From JAGNKE01 sp965230245 (GTDB lineage: Bacteria > Pseudomonadota > Alphaproteobacteria > Micavibrionales > Micavibrionaceae): DNA of 64,000 bases. This document shows positions 60,833-64,000 of this stretch, piece after piece. Each line of letters starts with the position of its first letter. Within the stretch, counting starts at the first letter, position 1. The notes under the pieces are model-generated. The model had not been told where the DNA came from. It did not search any database and saw only the letters and a program-made list of their open reading frames with translations. The position numbers and the translations under genes were made by a program. The stretch covers positions 1,240,001 to 1,304,000 of the forward strand of contig OZ246000.1 of the NCBI GenBank assembly GCA_965230245.1, in the 5' to 3' direction.

Positions 60833-61693
60833 CTACCAGACCTCGATCTGTCGCCCGAGTAACTGGCTCAGATATTTCCGATCCTCGGTAAAATGAACGC
60901 GCAGATGTGCCTTTGTACTTTCATTAAGACGTGGAGGCTTGACATCGCATGTCATAAAACGAGCCAACACCGTACTGGCTTCTGATAAACCAAAAAAGGG
61001 CTTTAAAAACGCATATTTTAAAACCCGCATAGATAGATCTTCACCCAAAAGATCGGGAAAACTCTCGGGCAAACCGTTTTTTAGACCCAGAAACGCGGAC
61101 AACCCGTGTAATCCAGCGGCCAGACCTTGCGCCCATTCTTCTTCGATTAGAATAAAAATACGATCCCGTCCAACTGCTGAGATCCAATGTTCCAGATGGA
61201 TTTTATAGTGATTGCGGTACAATCTGCATGTCCCGTCGGCAGGCGGTATCCGTTTGCCGCTGACCTCTTCGTCAATAGCGGCCTCGAAACTCTCTGCTGT
61301 TTCCAAGCCGCTTGTAACATCTTGCCAATATTGGGAATACGCCCGCATAACAGGATTTGTCAGACACAAAATAATTTTCGCCTTCGGGCAGTCTCGCGCT
61401 ATACGAACCGCACTGTCCTCATAATCGTCATAACGAATTTTTCTGTCACTGCCGAGCCTTAACCCCTTTTCCAGATAATACGGTGAAGCATCCCCGCAGA
61501 TCAGATCGGCCGTTGCATCCTGAAAAAACGCCTGATAGTGCTCAAAACCGTTGCGATAGGACTGGTCGCTGTAGAAAAATGCCTCATCACCGGCCGCGGG
61601 CATAAACACGGCAGAATGCCCGCGCAGCACCTCGGTAAGGGCTTGCGTGCCGTTCTTCGTCGCTCCGGCGATAATAAAGTCTGGATTTCTCAA
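60833..61693 (-). CDS. Sulfotransferase-family protein
   Basis: The 286-aa protein has the 5'-phosphosulfate loop variant AGATKNGTQALTEVL (about 9-23), RIARDCPKAKIILCLTNPVM for the 3'-phosphate site, and RAYSQYWQDVTSG. It matches heparan-sulfate-type sulfotransferases that use PAPS. Start is TTG 61693, since no other start keeps the loop. It is divergent from another sulfotransferase gene at 61808. Probably sulfates a surface glycan; substrate unknown. Confidence 0.78.
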   Translation of the reverse strand: MRNPDFIIAGATKNGTQALTEVLRGHSAVFMPAAGDEAFFYSDQSYRNGFEHYQAFFQDATADLICGDASPYYLEKGLRLGSDRKIRYDDYEDSAVRIARDCPKAKIILCLTNPVMRAYSQYWQDVTSGLETAESFEAAIDEEVSGKRIPPADGTCRLYRNHYKIHLEHWISAVGRDRIFILIEEEWAQGLAAGLHGLSAFLGLKNGLPESFPDLLGEDLSMRVLKYAFLKPFFGLSEASTVLARFMTCDVKPPRLNESTKAHLRVHFTEDRKYLSQLLGRQIEVW

Positions 61694-61807
61694 AATTTAA
61701 GGCAGGCTGTTTTGGACTTTTTAAAACTGTGTTCTATTATAGATATGATAATGACCGTCCTCAAGTGGTCATAAAATTCTGTCCAGTTTCTTTTTAGGCC
61801 ACCAAGT

Positions 61808-62644
61808 ATGACATCATCCGTACTCAAAACATTCCGCAGTCCCGAAAAAATACGCCACGTGAATGTAGTGCTTGCCGGCTGCCTGAGTGCGCCAAGCGAC
61901 GATGAACTGGAAAAGTTGGAAACCATTTCACTCCTGATCGGCGCAAAACGCAGCGGCGCAACCATGATCGCTGCGATACTAGATGCGCATCCAGAGATTG
62001 TGATGGCCAAGGAATTCAATCTCTTGCGCCAATTTCAAAACGGCCTGAATTTGAAACAGGCTGCCCGCCTGATGCTGTTCAACGCCCGAATGTTTGCCAA
62101 GAAAGGCGCAAAATGGACTGGCTATTCCTATGATATCCCCGGTATGTATCAGGGGCGCTATGAAACCCTGAAAGTCATCGGCGACAAAAAGGCGCAAACT
62201 TCAACGCTCCAGCTCCAGAAAAATATCAACCTGATCGGTGAGATGGAGAAAAAATACGCCCGTCCTGTCAAAATGATCCATGCTGTGCGCAATCCCTATG
62301 ACACGCTGGCCAGCATGGTGCTAAAGAAAGACTTTACGCTTGAGCGTGCCATGCAAAATCTCGAAGACGTCTGTCAGGGGGCAGCGCACGCATACCTGAA
62401 ATACTCCTCGCAAGTTTTGCTCGTGCGGCAGGAAGACCTGCTCAAGGAAGCAGGCCAAATGATCCGCGCAGTAACCGAATTCCTTGGCCTGGAAAGCAGT
62501 GAAGAGTATCTCAAGGCCGCCGCACAACTCGTTCGCACTGATCAGAACATAAGCCGTCATAAAGTCGAATGGACAGAAGACATTAGAAATCAGGTTGAAG
62601 ATCTAATTGATCGCCACGAATTCCTGAACGGGTATAGATTCTAA
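61808..62644 (+). CDS. Sulfotransferase-family protein
   Basis: The 278-aa protein has LLIGAKRSGATMIAAILDAH at 43-62 (PAPS-binding loop, GAKRSG). HAVRNPYDTLASMVLKK serves as the 3'-phosphate-binding motif, and VLLVRQEDLLKEAGQMI follows later. It has an extra N-terminal 40 residues. It resembles bacterial sulfotransferases of the Sulfotransfer_1/3 group. Divergent from the sulfotransferase at 60833, with a 114-base gap. Substrate unknown. Confidence 0.8.
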   Translation: MTSSVLKTFRSPEKIRHVNVVLAGCLSAPSDDELEKLETISLLIGAKRSGATMIAAILDAHPEIVMAKEFNLLRQFQNGLNLKQAARLMLFNARMFAKKGAKWTGYSYDIPGMYQGRYETLKVIGDKKAQTSTLQLQKNINLIGEMEKKYARPVKMIHAVRNPYDTLASMVLKKDFTLERAMQNLEDVCQGAAHAYLKYSSQVLLVRQEDLLKEAGQMIRAVTEFLGLESSEEYLKAAAQLVRTDQNISRHKVEWTEDIRNQVEDLIDRHEFLNGYRF

Positions 62645-62797
62645 AAAAAGCTTGCATTAAAGCTGAAATATAGGTATAAAATCCTATATATGCACTACGA
62701 CTCCGTCTGAACGCCTTATCTTGTATTCATGACGATGAGCGGCAAGCAAACATTTTCCTAAAACATTTCATCTATCCGATACCAGGAGGGTCTCCCG

Positions 62798-64000
62798 ATG
62801 CTAATCCGTATGGGGCAGGGCATGAACGTGTCCGGCCAAATCACACCGCCAATACTTCCTCTCACAACCACTCTTGATTTTACAGCCGCCTTACCTGATG
62901 GCTTTTCTTATTCACGCAGTGATGCCGTCTCGATGTACCGCGACACAAACGCAGACTGGCAAATTGCCTCCGCCAACCAGCCGCCGTTCGACCATGATGA
63001 GAACGGCAATGCGTTGGGCTTGCAGATCGCCCCGTCATCAACCAATAAATGCGAAAACGTGAACTGGAACATGACCGATTTGACGGGTCTCTCGACAGGC
63101 GGCAACGCAAGCGCCGTAATTTCTGTGGGCACACACCCCGTCCACGGCTTCCCGGTTCTGACGATCGACAACACGCAAGGCGGATCCGGCACGGCCTATG
63201 TCAATATAAGCGGGGCTGCAGGCAACACAAACCCGCATTCCGCCTCTGTATTTTTCCATGTCGAAATCGGTCTGAGCGGTGGTGCGGGCTGCTGGCTCAA
63301 TAACAACTGGGGCCAGTTTACGACAACCGGTGCGGATAAAGATACCGGCGAGGATGGCAGGATCGTCCGCGAAAACATGGTCTGGAGCACATCAAACATT
63401 ATGCGCTTGAATGCAGGCTTTAATCACAAGGTTCATTTCTGGTTAAACCAGCTGGAAGAAATGCCGTTCGTAACACCGCCCATTTACATCAACGGCGCAG
63501 CAGCAACCCGAAATTCGCATACATTAGTATGCACAGACCTAAACACGTATGTGCCTGCCTTTTCACAAAGCAGAGGAACAGCCGTCATGGAAGCCGTGTT
63601 CGCCCGTCCGACGGATGAGATTACAAGCGACCAATACGGCTTTTTATTCTGCGAAGGCACATCGCTGGATAACACGCTTTCCATGCGCCTCGAAGCAACC
63701 ACAAACGCGCAAATGCGTGCAAATGTTCGTGTTTCATCCGTCTCGAAGACGAACAACGACATCGGCCAGAAACCGATTCCAAACCACAGATTTCCCTTCG
63801 CACTCTCATGGGAGAGTGACGAAGTCATAGCTTATGCAGGTGTGTTTAAGGACAAATCGGAAACGCTAACGGGGACGCCTGTAAACATAGACAGACTTTA
63901 TATCGGCGGCCGGCCGTTCAATGAACGTATGTACGGTTGGGTACAGCGTCTAACCGTCATTGATAAAGTCAGGAAAGCTCCGCAAATCAAAAATCTGATG
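62798..64000 (+). CDS. Phage-tail-fibre-like / ConA-lectin-like protein (runs off the right edge)
   Basis: The frame is open for 401 codons to the window end, with AGGAGGG as a perfect ribosome site seven bases before the ATG. There is no signal peptide. The C-terminal part has beta-rich stretches ending in RLYIGGRPFNERMYGWVQRL, a pattern common in phage tail/head-spike proteins with a concanavalin-like (LamG-type) fold. Middle regions are Asn/Thr-rich. It may open a prophage, a tailocin or an adhesin-like locus whose body lies beyond the window. Family call is tentative. Confidence 0.5.
   Translation, partial: MLIRMGQGMNVSGQITPPILPLTTTLDFTAALPDGFSYSRSDAVSMYRDTNADWQIASANQPPFDHDENGNALGLQIAPSSTNKCENVNWNMTDLTGLSTGGNASAVISVGTHPVHGFPVLTIDNTQGGSGTAYVNISGAAGNTNPHSASVFFHVEIGLSGGAGCWLNNNWGQFTTTGADKDTGEDGRIVRENMVWSTSNIMRLNAGFNHKVHFWLNQLEEMPFVTPPIYINGAAATRNSHTLVCTDLNTYVPAFSQSRGTAVMEAVFARPTDEITSDQYGFLFCEGTSLDNTLSMRLEATTNAQMRANVRVSSVSKTNNDIGQKPIPNHRFPFALSWESDEVIAYAGVFKDKSETLTGTPVNIDRLYIGGRPFNERMYGWVQRLTVIDKVRKAPQIKNLM

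Noticed and set aside
1..64000. tRNA genes, rRNA genes, CRISPR arrays or insertion sequences
   Set aside because: Gaps between genes are short; none shows a cloverleaf, regular direct repeats or transposase-like frame with terminal repeats.

Overview
The window is a gene-dense stretch of an alphaproteobacterial chromosome. No stretch over 300 bases lacks a gene. The lineage is suggested by the order acpP-fabF-mltG, a NDUFA12-type complex I accessory protein next to an MlaD-like protein and a DUF2155 protein, an MPP-like M16 peptidase beside threonine synthase, and ClpS/ClpA with a short Aat. The many lineage-specific proteins would fit a Micavibrio/Rhodospirillales-like group, but that placement is only a guess. 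I found no tRNA, rRNA, CRISPR array or insertion sequence. Both ends cut a gene: a Bcr/CflA transporter on the left and a phage-tail-fibre-like protein on the right.

Layout. 0-6 kb: a transporter, a SRPBCC protein, and a three-gene minus-strand operon of a 926-aa zeta-toxin-like P-loop protein, a 59-aa acidic protein and a 449-aa P-loop protein. 6-9 kb: acpP-fabF-mltG (fatty acid synthesis and peptidoglycan processing). 9-10.4 kb: three small unknown genes. 10.5-16.4 kb: a surface-polysaccharide group (asnB, TauE/SafE exporter, GT-A/TcdB-like protein, sugar epimerase, GT4). 16.5-25 kb: AlgH, M16 peptidase, thrC, O-antigen ligase, two glycosyltransferases and pdxT/pdxS. 25-31.6 kb: an ATP-grasp-like protein, a His-rich metal-binding-like protein, a lipoprotein, and guaA followed by three co-transcribed genes. 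31.7-37.2 kb: metF and metE flanking two tandem secreted paralogues and a PfkB-like kinase. 37-42 kb: a HAD protein, an RsmB-like methyltransferase, a small acidic secreted protein broken by an in-frame stop, and a TetR / small protein / CMD-peroxidase unit with two matching operators. 42-51 kb: guaB, rlmE, a BepA-like protease, two DsbA-like proteins, aroQ, accB-accC and aat. 51-56 kb: DUF2155, mlaD, NDUFA12, ridA, clpA and clpS. 56-64 kb: a Pycsar-effector-like membrane protein, two GT4 enzymes, a degenerate asparagine-synthase-like protein, two sulfotransferases and the tail-fibre-like protein.

How they work together. GuaB and GuaA make GMP from IMP. MetF and MetE form a cobalamin-independent methionine route. 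PdxS and PdxT make pyridoxal phosphate, which ThrC uses. Aat, ClpS and ClpA form an N-degron route and lie within 6 kb. AccB/AccC, AcpP and FabF belong to fatty acid synthesis. The sugar genes imply a modified, possibly amidated and sulfated, cell-surface glycan.

The most unusual content is a set of divergent orphan enzyme-like proteins set singly among housekeeping genes. The best-supported novelty is a 48-residue module shared, without gaps, by the two P-loop proteins at 1.5-5.8 kb. Functional calls come from reading motifs in the translated sequence; no database search was run.
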